This document shows, piece by piece, positions 45,076 through 53,964 of a stretch of DNA of 64,000 nucleotides; the stretch's first letter is position 1; every line of letters starts with the position of its first letter. A program made the position numbers and the translations under genes. Under the pieces are notes generated by a model. That model saw nothing but the letters and a program-made list of their open reading frames with translations. It ran no database searches and was not told the DNA's origin. Source of the stretch: Desulforhopalus sp. IMCC35007 (lineage in GTDB: Bacteria; Desulfobacterota; Desulfobulbia; Desulfobulbales; Desulfocapsaceae); contig NZ_SWCN01000010.1 of NCBI RefSeq assembly GCF_005116575.1, forward strand, positions 115,799 to 179,798. Reading direction: 5' to 3'.

Positions 45076-46140
45076 TCATCTCATTATGGAATTTGTTGCA
45101 ACAGAGTCAGGTCTTTTAACAAAGGCCAGGCCCTGATCGATCCGTTCTAATACCTTGTCCTTGTCACCAGGGAACTGATAGCCTTCGTAATTATGGGCAA
45201 AGACCAAGTCGCCTTTGGGGGTGCGCCAGTGGTTGCCCGCATGATCAAAACAGATCTTTGAGGTGACTGCTAGAGCTGATATCATGGTTTTGAGTTCAAG
45301 AAGCTGTTCTTTTGGAGTGAGCAGGGTCAACGCCCCAGACCGAACTTGGTCAGATATCGGGGTGTGGGGAATGGGCCTAAAGGGTCGGGATCGGATATAA
45401 TGAGGATTGATTTTATTGAGAACTCGAGCAGTATTAAGAGCGTGCTGTTCGGACATTTCTTTTCCGCCTAGGCCAGGCATCCAGTATTCTGAGACTTGAA
45501 ATCCAGCTGCCATGGCTTTTTGACCCGCAATTATATGGCCATGGGCATTTACTCCTTTTTTGATCATCTTGAGAAGCTCGTTATCTCCGGTTTCCAACCC
45601 TAGGTGGAGGCGGTTCAAGCCCGCCGATTTTATAGCAATTAAATCTTCTGGTGTCCGTTGCGCAATAGTTCTTGCACGAGCATACGTGGTAATCCTGTTG
45701 ATGGAGGGAAATGTGGATTTCAAATGAGCCAAGGCCTGAATTAAGTCTCCGGGAGGCATGATCAAAGAGTTGCCGTCCTGGATAAAGGCTGTTTTCCCGC
45801 CAGAAAGCAACCATTGGATGAGCATATCAGCCCCGTGGTGATAGTTGAGGTCAGGAGAACGATCAATTAGGGCCATAATTGCCTTCCGGGTAATCTTACC
45901 GTTCTGGTCCAGGCGAGTGGCCTCTAACTTTAGGTCATTGGCTAGGGTAGCCATAGCATTGATATCTGATTTGATCTCTTTAAGTGGGCGTAACTGAAAT
46001 TTATCTTCTTTGTACATTGCACAGAATGTGCAATGGTTCCAGGGGCAGTTACGGGTGAACCGGACAAGAAGAGAAGCACTGCCTCCTTCACTTGGGGGCC
46101 GGTAAGTACCTGTTTCAAAATGATAATTGTTGGTCATCAT
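45076..46140 (-). CDS. Radical SAM protein
   Basis: 354 residues. The cluster-binding motif is CPWNHCTFC (C32, C37, C40), a Cx4Cx2C spacing seen in a subgroup of COG1032-like enzymes, in a context RFTRNCPWNHCTFCAMYKEDKF. Later segments RITTYARA and LNRLHLGLETGDNELL are the barrel strands of the radical SAM core. It has no cobalamin-binding domain. Function unknown: homologues are widespread in anaerobes. Single gene between the two 117-bp repeats. Confidence 0.88.
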   Translation of the reverse strand: MMTNNYHFETGTYRPPSEGGSASLLVRFTRNCPWNHCTFCAMYKEDKFQLRPLKEIKSDINAMATLANDLKLEATRLDQNGKITRKAIMALIDRSPDLNYHHGADMLIQWLLSGGKTAFIQDGNSLIMPPGDLIQALAHLKSTFPSINRITTYARARTIAQRTPEDLIAIKSAGLNRLHLGLETGDNELLKMIKKGVNAHGHIIAGQKAMAAGFQVSEYWMPGLGGKEMSEQHALNTARVLNKINPHYIRSRPFRPIPHTPISDQVRSGALTLLTPKEQLLELKTMISALAVTSKICFDHAGNHWRTPKGDLVFAHNYEGYQFPGDKDKVLERIDQGLAFVKRPDSVATNSIMR

Positions 46141-46212
46141 GAGGGATATGCCTTCATTTCAAGTCTCTAGGTTTATTGAATCTATTTTAAATCATGTTTT
46201 CTGCTCATGCTG

Positions 46213-46457
46213 GGGGACCGCAACGATTCGTGCCAACTTGTTCACAGAATCGTACTATCAACAGTATATCATACTGTTGTGAAGGTTTTTTTGAAATGGC
46301 CGAAAATCATATGTCAATAAAGTTGCATCATTTGTTGTACTTTTCGAGAGAAGGGGTAGGCATAAATACTCCTTATAAGAAAAGACGACTCAACTTTTAT
46401 TTTATGACAGAAAAATTTACTATACGAACAATTTCGCACGAATCGTTGCGGTCCCCA
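46213..46457. mobile_element. MITE-like element with 31-bp inverted repeats
   Basis: The ends 46213-46243 and 46427-46457 are inverted repeats matching at 29 of 31 positions, starting GGGGACCGCAACGATTCG. The 245-bp element contains no credible gene. Its ends are long enough to be those of a transposon family whose transposase is absent here. Confidence 0.8.
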
Positions 46458-46597
46458 AATCTGTCCACTCTTAATTCATATGTTTTGATTCAGAATTGAC
46501 CAACGCGGTTGTGGTATCGAGCACAAATCCAAACATCTTTTCTGAAGTGGATGTCAAAGAGAATCTGGAAACATCAACGGTATTAAATTTCACTTTT

Positions 46598-46714
46598 CCT
46601 GTTAGGAAAATCTTGCTTTTCTAAAAAGTCAAAATCAGATTTTGTGTTGATAGGCAAAGGCAACTTCTTCATGACCTTCAAAGTAGTCGCCTCAGGGTTG
46701 GCGTGCTGTTGCCA
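46598..46714. repeat. 117-bp diverged direct repeat, copy 2
   Basis: Partner of 44853-44969. On the minus strand the frame is open through LKVMKKLPLPINTKSDFDFL and ends in a TAA near 46582, so this copy preserves what looks like a genuine protein C-terminus. Confidence 0.6.
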
Positions 46715-46919
46715 CTGTGAGAGATTCTTTGGTTATGGTGCGAGATCAGTTATGTTGCGTATTTTCTTCATTTCTGTGCAGGACCGAAAAAGTAGATGGC
46801 ACCACCTTCAGAAAACACCTCAACAGAAGAATCTACCCATTGCTTTACATTGGCAGTTTGAATCTTCGGCATGATTTTGCACGCACATTGTTTTGGTATC
46901 AACACCACTACCTAGAATT

Positions 46920-46961
46920 AAGGATAGATTGCGGATCACTGCGCTCTCACAATCTATCCTT
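46920..46961. other. 12-bp perfect hairpin in a gene-free stretch
   Basis: AAGGATAGATTG at 46920-46931 pairs with CAATCTATCCTT at 46950-46961 around an 18-base loop. No T-run follows. The stretch 46715-47187 contains no convincing gene; role unknown. Confidence 0.5.
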
Positions 46962-47187
46962 GATCGTTGTGTACGATGCAAATCAGGTTAATTTTATTGT
47001 TCTATAAATCTTCGACGAAAGGTGACTGATGTATTGTGACTCTGTTTAAGCGGTTGTATCGTCAAACGACGGGTGCGTCACCCTGAACAGCGTTGATCGG
47101 GGGCCTTTTAAGTTCGGTGTTTTGATATGTGGTGCCTCAAACAATCTCAGAATTAATTCTTTAAAAACAACGAGACCAGGATCGTTT

Positions 47188-48138
47188 TTATCGGAGTTGC
47201 TCTGTTGGTCCATTTGTCTTTATAGATTTAGGTGATCTTGGTCCTGAACCTCTTTTTAATAAAAATACACCAATAAAAATAATCGAAGTAGCGGCATAGT
47301 CGACAAATTCGATTGGCTCTCCAACAATGATCGCACCGATCAGAAGAGCAACTATGGGTGGGATATAGGTAACAGAAGACGCAGTGACGGCTCCAAGTCT
47401 CTCGATGATGAAATAATAGATGATATATGCGCCTCCTGTTCCTAGTAGGCCTAGCCCAACGACTAGGCCAATTGAGGCGTGTACGTCTGTCCAAACATTG
47501 CCGATACCCTGATAGTTGGTTACAACCGCCAATAGTAACAAGCCGATTCCCAATTGATACGCCGTGAGGGCCGCAGCTGGAATTTTTAATGGAGTTATAT
47601 ATCTCTTTGCATAGACGAATGAAGCACCAACGCTGAGCGAACCTGCCACCAGGTATAGAACCCCTTCCATATTAGTTGACATAAAATCGTGTCCAGAAGG
47701 TCGACCAATAATAAGGACACCGATCAAGCCAATGATAAGGCCGACAGTTCTTGATAGAGTTATTTTCTCCTCTGGCAGAAAGAGAATTGCGAGTATAAAT
47801 GAAAAGAGCGGGATAGATCCAGAGAGGGCACCTGCTACGCCGGACAGAAGCAGGGTGGTTCCTTTGACAAATGCATAATAATAGAGCGTAGTTGCCAAAA
47901 GCGACATAACGAAAAAGTGCCCGGTATATCGAAGATGTCGCCAGGCCATGGCACCCGACAGGTAGGCATAGATCAATACGGGGAAAAAACCAAAAAGAAC
48001 CCTGAAAAAGACGATCTGGGTAGGGGTGATGAGACTGGCTGCAAGTTTCATATAAATAAAGTTGCTTCCCCAGACGATGCCAAGAAAAAGAAAAGCTGCC
48101 AATGGCAGATAACTAGTTTTTGGTGCAGCTCGATACAT
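47188..48138 (-). CDS. EamA/DMT-superfamily transporter
   Basis: 316 residues, two five-helix EamA repeats: GIVWGSNFIYMKLAA in the first and the YIPPIVALLIGAIIVGEP box in the second. The tail is short and basic. Predicted inner-membrane exporter of small metabolites, possibly amino acids. It sits 88 bases downstream of a second EamA gene on the same strand, and both lie near the amino-acid catabolic cluster, but no direct link is visible. Confidence 0.87.
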   Translation of the reverse strand: MYRAAPKTSYLPLAAFLFLGIVWGSNFIYMKLAASLITPTQIVFFRVLFGFFPVLIYAYLSGAMAWRHLRYTGHFFVMSLLATTLYYYAFVKGTTLLLSGVAGALSGSIPLFSFILAILFLPEEKITLSRTVGLIIGLIGVLIIGRPSGHDFMSTNMEGVLYLVAGSLSVGASFVYAKRYITPLKIPAAALTAYQLGIGLLLLAVVTNYQGIGNVWTDVHASIGLVVGLGLLGTGGAYIIYYFIIERLGAVTASSVTYIPPIVALLIGAIIVGEPIEFVDYAATSIIFIGVFLLKRGSGPRSPKSIKTNGPTEQLR

Positions 48139-48226
48139 TGTTGTATTTCCTCTAAGTTATTCGATCCTGAAAAAAACCAGATATTTAAGATAACCATGAA
48201 CGCTGCGACATTCTGGGCCGGCCGAT

Positions 48227-49072
48227 CTATTTTTCGCAGACGGTGGCGATAACAGCTGTAAGAATGAGCCCTGCCCCCAGATACCCAAGTGGGGTAAAAT
48301 ATTCCCCAAAAAAAAGATAGGCTGCTACCGCTGCCACAACCGGTTCAATGGTTGCAACAATAGAGGCTTTACCTGCTTCAAGATATTTTAAGCCATTGTA
48401 GTAGCAGTAGTTGGCAAAGAATGTTGAAACTACCGTTACGCCTACCAGCGCCCCCCAGGCCAGGGGCGTTTTGTCGACGAAATCGACAAAAGGAAAAATG
48501 CCAAGAGCTCCTAAAGGCAGTACGTAGAGGAAGAGATTTGCAGAGGAGTATCTTTTTGAAAAGTATTTTCCCACCGTATAATAGAGAGAATAACAAAAAC
48601 CAGAAATAAGTCCGGAAACCAGTGCCAATGGGCCAACAGCAGAACCACCAGCATTACCTGATCTGGAGATCAGGTAGACACCGGTCATGACCAGCACCAC
48701 TGCGCCGATCTTTATTGCGGTCAATTTTTCGCGATAGATAACAAACGAAAAGGCTACGACCCAGGCTGGTGCTGTGTAGAGCAATACAGCAGCAAAGGCT
48801 GCTCCGCCTGATTTGACTGCATACTGGTAAGAGATGTAGAACAAAGAGATGCCAAAAACAGCGAAAAATGCAAGTAGAGGCAGGTCTTGTTTTTTTATTT
48901 TGGTCTGACCGCACCAAATGGCCTGACCGCCGAAACAGCACCATGCCAGGATTGCACGCCAGAAAGCAACCTCCATTGGACCGAGCCCCTGTGAAAAGGC
49001 CACTGCAGAAAAGATGCCGATAAACCCCCAGCTTATTGCAGCTGCGAGAATAAATACGTATCCGGTTAACAT
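48227..49072 (-). CDS. EamA/DMT-superfamily transporter
   Basis: 281 residues with ten hydrophobic segments; first repeat AAAISWGFIGIFS, second repeat GLKYLEAGKASIVATIEPVVA and FFGEYFTPLGYLG, both standard EamA features. Probably an exporter. Could form a transcription unit with the EamA gene downstream. The two share the same fold but differ clearly in sequence, so this is not a recent duplication. Confidence 0.87.
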   Translation of the reverse strand: MLTGYVFILAAAISWGFIGIFSAVAFSQGLGPMEVAFWRAILAWCCFGGQAIWCGQTKIKKQDLPLLAFFAVFGISLFYISYQYAVKSGGAAFAAVLLYTAPAWVVAFSFVIYREKLTAIKIGAVVLVMTGVYLISRSGNAGGSAVGPLALVSGLISGFCYSLYYTVGKYFSKRYSSANLFLYVLPLGALGIFPFVDFVDKTPLAWGALVGVTVVSTFFANYCYYNGLKYLEAGKASIVATIEPVVAAVAAYLFFGEYFTPLGYLGAGLILTAVIATVCEK

Positions 49073-49434
49073 AAGGGGAAGTCGCCTTTGATAAATGTTA
49101 TAAAGCTGATATTTGATCGATCTGCGCTAACGCTTTTCAACCACAGGACGACACTAATACATCAAGCTGTTATCAGGCAACTCCTTTGTGAAATCAAACG
49201 CTGTTGATTCCATCTTTCCCATTATTAAAAAGGCTCAGGTGAGACGACCTGCAGCGAGTCATGAAGGCGATAGTTTGTGCACTCATCTTTTTTTGTCTGC
49301 TGAACAATAGCACAATTCGCTTCGCCTTCGAATTGCATCGGCCCTTCCTGGATGACATGCCGACATTGATTACTATGGGCAGATAGCCTCATCCAGATGG
49401 TGAGGCCATTGGTAAAAACAACTGTGATTAATAA
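49073..49434. other. Intergenic stretch with one possible 41-residue secreted peptide ORF
   Basis: The only coding hint is a plus-strand ORF at 49261-49386 with a hydrophobic start (MKAIVCALIFFCLLNNS) but no Shine-Dalgarno; probably not a gene, or the tail of one. Confidence 0.25.
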
Positions 49435-50043
49435 TCAACAATTGTCATACATTCTGATAATCTGTCCAGTACCTCGACCCAGAACACTTTTTACATAACC
49501 ATTAATTACCTTTTTCATTGGTATCGGGTTGTCTCCGGGGAAATATGCTTCGTATTTATCGACTGCATCTTCAACGAGACCGGATGACACCACATTAATC
49601 CGTAGGTTGTTTTTCAGCTCCAGAGACGCTGCTTTGACAAAACTGTGAATCCCTCCGTTAACCATGGCAGGACTCGTAGTCATGAATACAGGATGGTCTG
49701 CGAGTATACCTGTTGTAAGGGTAAAAGATCCTCCTTCGTTCAGATAATCCTTGCCAATTCTTACCAGATTTACCTGTCCCATCAATTTACTCTTTAGGCC
49801 AATATAAAAATCATCTTCAGTCATAGAAGCGAATTCCGCCCATTTGGCCTCTCCGGCGATACAGACCACAGCATCAACTTTGCCAACTGTTTCAAACATA
49901 GATTGTATTGATTTGCTGTCTGCGATATCTGCCGTGACTTTCCCTGAAGTTCTTCCGCAAATGATTACTTCGTGTTGTTTTGAGAAATGTGCACTGACTT
50001 TTTTACCAATTGTTCCATTTCCACCAATAATTAAAATTTTCAT
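49435..50043 (-). CDS. Short-chain dehydrogenase/reductase family protein
   Basis: 202 residues with the nucleotide-binding GGNGTIG at residues 7-13 and a DAVVCIAG segment (the NNAG position). The usual YxxxK is not seen; SPAMVNGGIHSFVKAA occupies that place, so catalysis may differ from classical SDRs. Very close relatives occur as short SDRs paired with LysR regulators. AGGAG 5 bases before ATG 50043. It diverges from the LysR gene at 50157, which probably controls it. Confidence 0.83.
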   Translation of the reverse strand: MKILIIGGNGTIGKKVSAHFSKQHEVIICGRTSGKVTADIADSKSIQSMFETVGKVDAVVCIAGEAKWAEFASMTEDDFYIGLKSKLMGQVNLVRIGKDYLNEGGSFTLTTGILADHPVFMTTSPAMVNGGIHSFVKAASLELKNNLRINVVSSGLVEDAVDKYEAYFPGDNPIPMKKVINGYVKSVLGRGTGQIIRMYDNC

Positions 50044-50156
50044 TTTTCTCCTTTAATTTTAAAAAATTGTTTCAGCCTTGACCATGACTGTATATTTGCT
50101 TAAACTATTTGTCCAATGAATAGATTTAATCCAGACAATTCAAAAATGTTATCATT
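50044..50156. promoter_or_regulatory. Divergent promoter region of the SDR and LysR genes
   Basis: 113 AT-rich bases between two divergent starts, the classical place for a LysR-type operator and both promoters. No single T-N11-A box stands out by eye. Confidence 0.4.
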
Positions 50157-51005
50157 ATGGAACTTCAAATAGATTATTTACGAACTTTTATTGCTCTGGC
50201 TGAGACGAAGGGCTTTACCAAGACCGGGATTCAGATCAACAAGTCACAATCGGCTGTGAGCATGCAGATTAAGCGGCTTGAGGATGAAATTGGTAAGAAA
50301 CTGTTTGAACGTGTTGGCAAGACAGTGAAACTGACAGTTGAAGGGAATATTTTGATCAAATATGCCCTGAGAATTCTAAAAGAACACGATAATGCTGTTC
50401 GGGCATTATCAAAGCCGGATCTGGAAGGGTGTCTCCGGGTCGGATCTCCGGAACATTATACCGTTGGCATTCTGCCGAAGCTGCTGGCTCGATTTGCTTC
50501 GATCTATCCAGATGTCCTGGTTGAAATGCGGTGTGAAAATAGCGATGTAATTAAGGACGCCGTCGATAATGGAGAGCTTGATGTCGGGATCTGTACCCAG
50601 ATAAGTGAGGGCGGCCAGGTAATTGCTCATGACCCGATTGTATGGGTGGCTGAACCTGGATTTATTGTGCGAAAATATAGTACCGTGCCGGTTGCAGTCT
50701 TTGAAGAGGGGTGTATCTTTCGGACTTGGGCAACAGAAGCCTTGGAAAAATATGGGATAGATTATAGGATTGTCTATGTCAGCCACAGTATATCGGGTCT
50801 CATTGATGCCGTAAGTGCAGGGCTTGCAATCGCACCGATCATTCGCAGCAACGTTCCCGCTGGGTTGAAAATTTTAGGACTGGAAGAAGGACTGCCCATA
50901 TTGCCTGTCTCAAATATTGTACTTCATAAAACCAAGAAAAAGACGTCTGAAATTATAGAATGCTTTTCTGATCACATTGTTAAATCCTTCGGTGAAAGAG
51001 CTTAG
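50157..51005 (+). CDS. LysR-type transcriptional regulator
   Basis: 282 residues. N-terminal winged helix-turn-helix (YLRTFIALAETKGFTKTGIQINKSQSAVSMQIKRLE), with a C-terminal periplasmic-binding-like effector domain (residues ~90-275). Divergent from the SDR gene, which it probably activates in response to an unknown inducer. A hairpin terminator follows at 51076. Confidence 0.92.
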   Translation: MELQIDYLRTFIALAETKGFTKTGIQINKSQSAVSMQIKRLEDEIGKKLFERVGKTVKLTVEGNILIKYALRILKEHDNAVRALSKPDLEGCLRVGSPEHYTVGILPKLLARFASIYPDVLVEMRCENSDVIKDAVDNGELDVGICTQISEGGQVIAHDPIVWVAEPGFIVRKYSTVPVAVFEEGCIFRTWATEALEKYGIDYRIVYVSHSISGLIDAVSAGLAIAPIIRSNVPAGLKILGLEEGLPILPVSNIVLHKTKKKTSEIIECFSDHIVKSFGERA

Positions 51006-51075
51006 CTGAAAATCGTCTGCATGACGTATTTTTTCCTGTCCGGAAAAATTAGGTGGGGCGGAATTGAGGTTTTAA

Positions 51076-51108
51076 AAAGCCCGGCTCAAGCTTTGTTTGC
51101 CGGGCTTT
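51076..51108. terminator. Bidirectional rho-independent terminator
   Basis: AAAGCCCGGC and GCCGGGCTTT form a perfect 10-bp stem between the LysR stop (51005) and the convergent aldehyde dehydrogenase stop (51208). T-run of five on the minus side, three on the plus side. Confidence 0.88.
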
Positions 51109-51207
51109 AGAGTTGATTATGGTTACATACGGGAAGTTTGTTAATGTCAGCTGTCCGATCCCATAAACAGTGTGTCCTTGCTTGGACCTGTTTATTTTGC
51201 ATCTGGA

Positions 51208-52740
51208 CTAAATATCGAACTTGATTCCTTGGGCTAATGGCAGGGTCTTGCCGTAGTTGATGGTGTTGGTTTGACGGCGCATATATGCTTTCCATGCGTC
51301 GGAACCGGATTCTCGACCGCCGCCGGTTTCTTTCTCACCGCCAAAAGCACCGCCAATCTCAGCGCCTGAGGTGCCGATGTTGACGTTGGCAAGGCCGCAG
51401 TCTGATCCTGCCGCCGACAAAAAGAGTTCGGCTTCACCAAGATTTTCTGTGAAAATTGCCGACGAGAGTCCCTGGACAACATCGTTTTGCAGCAGAAGAG
51501 CGTTTTCGACCTCGCCGCTGTATTTAATCAAGTAAAGGATCGGCGCAAATGTTTCTTCCTGGACTATTTCATAGCTGTTTTCCACTTCGGCTACAGCCGG
51601 TATTACATAACAGTTTGACTCAAAACCTTCACCCTCCAGGACAGAGCCACCGCAAATAACTCTGCCACCTTCTTCCTGGACTTTTTTAAGTGCATTAAGG
51701 AAATCTTCTACCGCACCTTTGTCAATCAGGGGACCGACATGGTTATTCTCATCAAGAGGGTTGCCAATCTTCAGTCCGCCATAGGCCTTGACGATTGCCT
51801 CTTTGACATTGTCGTAGATCGATTCGTGAATGATCAATCTCCGGGTTGTTGTGCAACGTTGACCGGCGGTGCCGACTGCGCCAAAGACGATGGCGGGCAG
51901 GGCCATTGTCAGGTTGGCATGAGGGGTGAGGATGATTGCGTTGTTGCCGCCCAGTTCAAGGATAGATTTGCCGAATCTTCCGGCAATTACTTCGGCACCA
52001 TGCCGCCCAACCTTGGTGGAGCCGGTGATAGAAATCAATGGCACCCGCTTGTCATTGAGCATTTTTTCACCAACGGAGGAGCCTCGACCGACGATCAAGT
52101 TAAAGAGTCCTTCCGGCAGCTTGTTGTCTTTTATCACCTCAGAGAGGATGTTCTGCACAGCAATGGCGCAAAGAGGGGCTTTTGACGATGGTTTCCAGAG
52201 ATTAGTGTCGCCGCAAACAGTCGCAATCATGGCGTTCCATGACCAAACTGCCACGGGGAAGTTGAAGGCTGAGATGGTGCCGACAATGCCTAAAGGGTGG
52301 TACTGGTCGTACATGCGATGCAACTCTCGCTCGGAAGCCATTGTATTGCCATAAAGCTGCCGTGACTGGCCTACTGCGAAATCGCAAATGTCGATCATTT
52401 CCTGAACCTCGCCCTTGCCCTCCTGTAGAGATTTTCCCATTTCGTAAGAAACCAGGGTGCCAAGAGCATCCTTATACTTACGCAATTGAATGCCGATTTG
52501 GCGTACTATTTCGCCACGCTTGGGGCCAGGCACCAGTCGCCACTTTTTAAATGCTTCCTGGCTTGTGGTGACTAATTTATCATAATCTGCTGTCGAGGCG
52601 AGGTAGACTGAGGCAATTTTTTTGCCGTCAACCGGGGATGTTATCTCAATTTCGCCCTGATCGGTGGTGGTGTTCCACTCAAGACCTGTTGACGCGCCAA
52701 AATTTTTATCTTTAATATTGAGTTCTGTTAAAAAATTCAT
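51208..52740 (-). CDS. ALDH7-type aldehyde dehydrogenase (aminoadipate-semialdehyde / piperideine-6-carboxylate dehydrogenase)
   Basis: 510 residues of the antiquitin (ALDH7) family. The catalytic cysteine lies in GTAGQRCTTTRR (C296) and the general base in LELGGNNAI (E262). FNFPVAVWSWN and PSSKAPLCA are typical ALDH7 segments. The family oxidises alpha-aminoadipate semialdehyde (in equilibrium with piperideine-6-carboxylate) to aminoadipate with NAD(P), the step after saccharopine cleavage; saccharopine dehydrogenase and lysine-ketoglutarate reductase genes lie close by, supporting that substrate. GGAG precedes ATG 52740. Confidence 0.88.
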   Translation of the reverse strand: MNFLTELNIKDKNFGASTGLEWNTTTDQGEIEITSPVDGKKIASVYLASTADYDKLVTTSQEAFKKWRLVPGPKRGEIVRQIGIQLRKYKDALGTLVSYEMGKSLQEGKGEVQEMIDICDFAVGQSRQLYGNTMASERELHRMYDQYHPLGIVGTISAFNFPVAVWSWNAMIATVCGDTNLWKPSSKAPLCAIAVQNILSEVIKDNKLPEGLFNLIVGRGSSVGEKMLNDKRVPLISITGSTKVGRHGAEVIAGRFGKSILELGGNNAIILTPHANLTMALPAIVFGAVGTAGQRCTTTRRLIIHESIYDNVKEAIVKAYGGLKIGNPLDENNHVGPLIDKGAVEDFLNALKKVQEEGGRVICGGSVLEGEGFESNCYVIPAVAEVENSYEIVQEETFAPILYLIKYSGEVENALLLQNDVVQGLSSAIFTENLGEAELFLSAAGSDCGLANVNIGTSGAEIGGAFGGEKETGGGRESGSDAWKAYMRRQTNTINYGKTLPLAQGIKFDI

Positions 52741-53030
52741 TTTTGTCTCCGTTACTTTTTTTCCAATTCAGTCCACCACAAGAGAATTTCCCTTCGCAGT
52801 GAGTCTCGGATCCTCTCATCTATTGGTAATACTTTAGGTGTGGGCGTCGAAAAGGTACAATACCCATTTTTTCTATGGGGTATAGCTAGGGACTATAGGT
52901 GGGTGTTCTATCGCTTGCGGTTAACAAGCAAAAATATCTCTGATTGACAAAGTTTTGTTTTTACGGGAGATTATGTTGTCATTTCTAGTGAGGGGTAGGG
53001 CAGGAAGGTCTAAGAGACAGGACGAAGAAA

Positions 53031-53867
53031 ATGGAACTACGCAATCTGCAATATTTTATCTCAGTCTATCAGGAGCTCAGCTTCAGTAAAGCTGCACAAA
53101 AATGTTTCGTTTCGCAACCGTCTATTTCAGCAGCTATTGGTCAGATGGAAGCGGAACTTGATAAACAGTTGTTTATCCGTCATGCCAAAGGGGCTAGCCC
53201 AACACAGGCAGGAAAGACTTTCTATCCTGCAGCGGTTAAAGTAATCAATGATATTAACACTATGAAGGGGCTGCTACACGATTGTCCTTCGCTCATCCCG
53301 TTGCGTATTGCCCTCATGCCTTTTTTGTCAGGCGAGCGGGTCGGCCTGATAATAAATGAACTGATTTTATCTTTGCCGGAGCTGGATTTAACTGTTGTAG
53401 ATTGGAACGAGGAAGCGGATGCCCGTATTATTTCAAGATCTATGGTTTTGCAGGATGAAGCTTTTCACAATCTATGGGTGGATGATTACGTACTCGCCAT
53501 GTCGGTCAAACACCCACTTGCCAGTCAAGAAGAGATTATATTGCAAGATCTGAATGGATTGGCTTTTATAAGCAGTAAATTCTGTGATGCACGGGATAGC
53601 TGGAACTATGCCTTACGAAAATATGGGGTTTCATTTGTTTCTAAGGCGACAGTTAATACCCAGGAATACGCTCTTGATCTGGTTGCCGCGGGACTGGGAG
53701 TTTCCTTTGTTCCCAGCCACTCAGCCAGCCATCGAACAGATATTGTCATTCGAACAATTGGCAATGTAAAACTTGAACGCGTCATCGGCCTTGCTTATCA
53801 AAAAGATCATCCGCTACCTGCACAGCTACTGACTGCCGTTGAGAAGGTTAAGAAAAAATTTTATTGA
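53031..53867 (+). CDS. LysR-type regulator, candidate controller of the lysine catabolic genes
   Basis: 278 residues with the LysR HTH (LQYFISVYQELSFSKAAQKC, SQPSISAAIGQMEAEL) and a type 2 periplasmic-binding-like effector domain ending at GLAYQKDHPLPAQL. It lies divergent from the aldehyde dehydrogenase gene across a 290-base gap, the standard arrangement for a LysR regulator and its target, and convergent with saccharopine dehydrogenase. Control of the cluster is inferred from position only. Confidence 0.9.
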   Translation: MELRNLQYFISVYQELSFSKAAQKCFVSQPSISAAIGQMEAELDKQLFIRHAKGASPTQAGKTFYPAAVKVINDINTMKGLLHDCPSLIPLRIALMPFLSGERVGLIINELILSLPELDLTVVDWNEEADARIISRSMVLQDEAFHNLWVDDYVLAMSVKHPLASQEEIILQDLNGLAFISSKFCDARDSWNYALRKYGVSFVSKATVNTQEYALDLVAAGLGVSFVPSHSASHRTDIVIRTIGNVKLERVIGLAYQKDHPLPAQLLTAVEKVKKKFY

Positions 53868-53904
53868 AAAGCACTGCTGCTCCTGTCTGTTGCCCAAGAC
53901 CTCA

Positions 53905-53954
53905 AAACACCGACCCCGTTCATAGCCTTCAACTCCTTTTGGGGGGCGGTGTTT
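53905..53954. terminator. Bidirectional terminator between LysR and saccharopine dehydrogenase
   Basis: AAACACCGACCCC (53905-53917) pairs with GGGGGGCGGTGTTT (53941-53954) with a one-base irregularity, between the convergent stops at 53867 and 53965. Confidence 0.75.
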
Positions 53955-53964
53955 CTTCGTTCGT

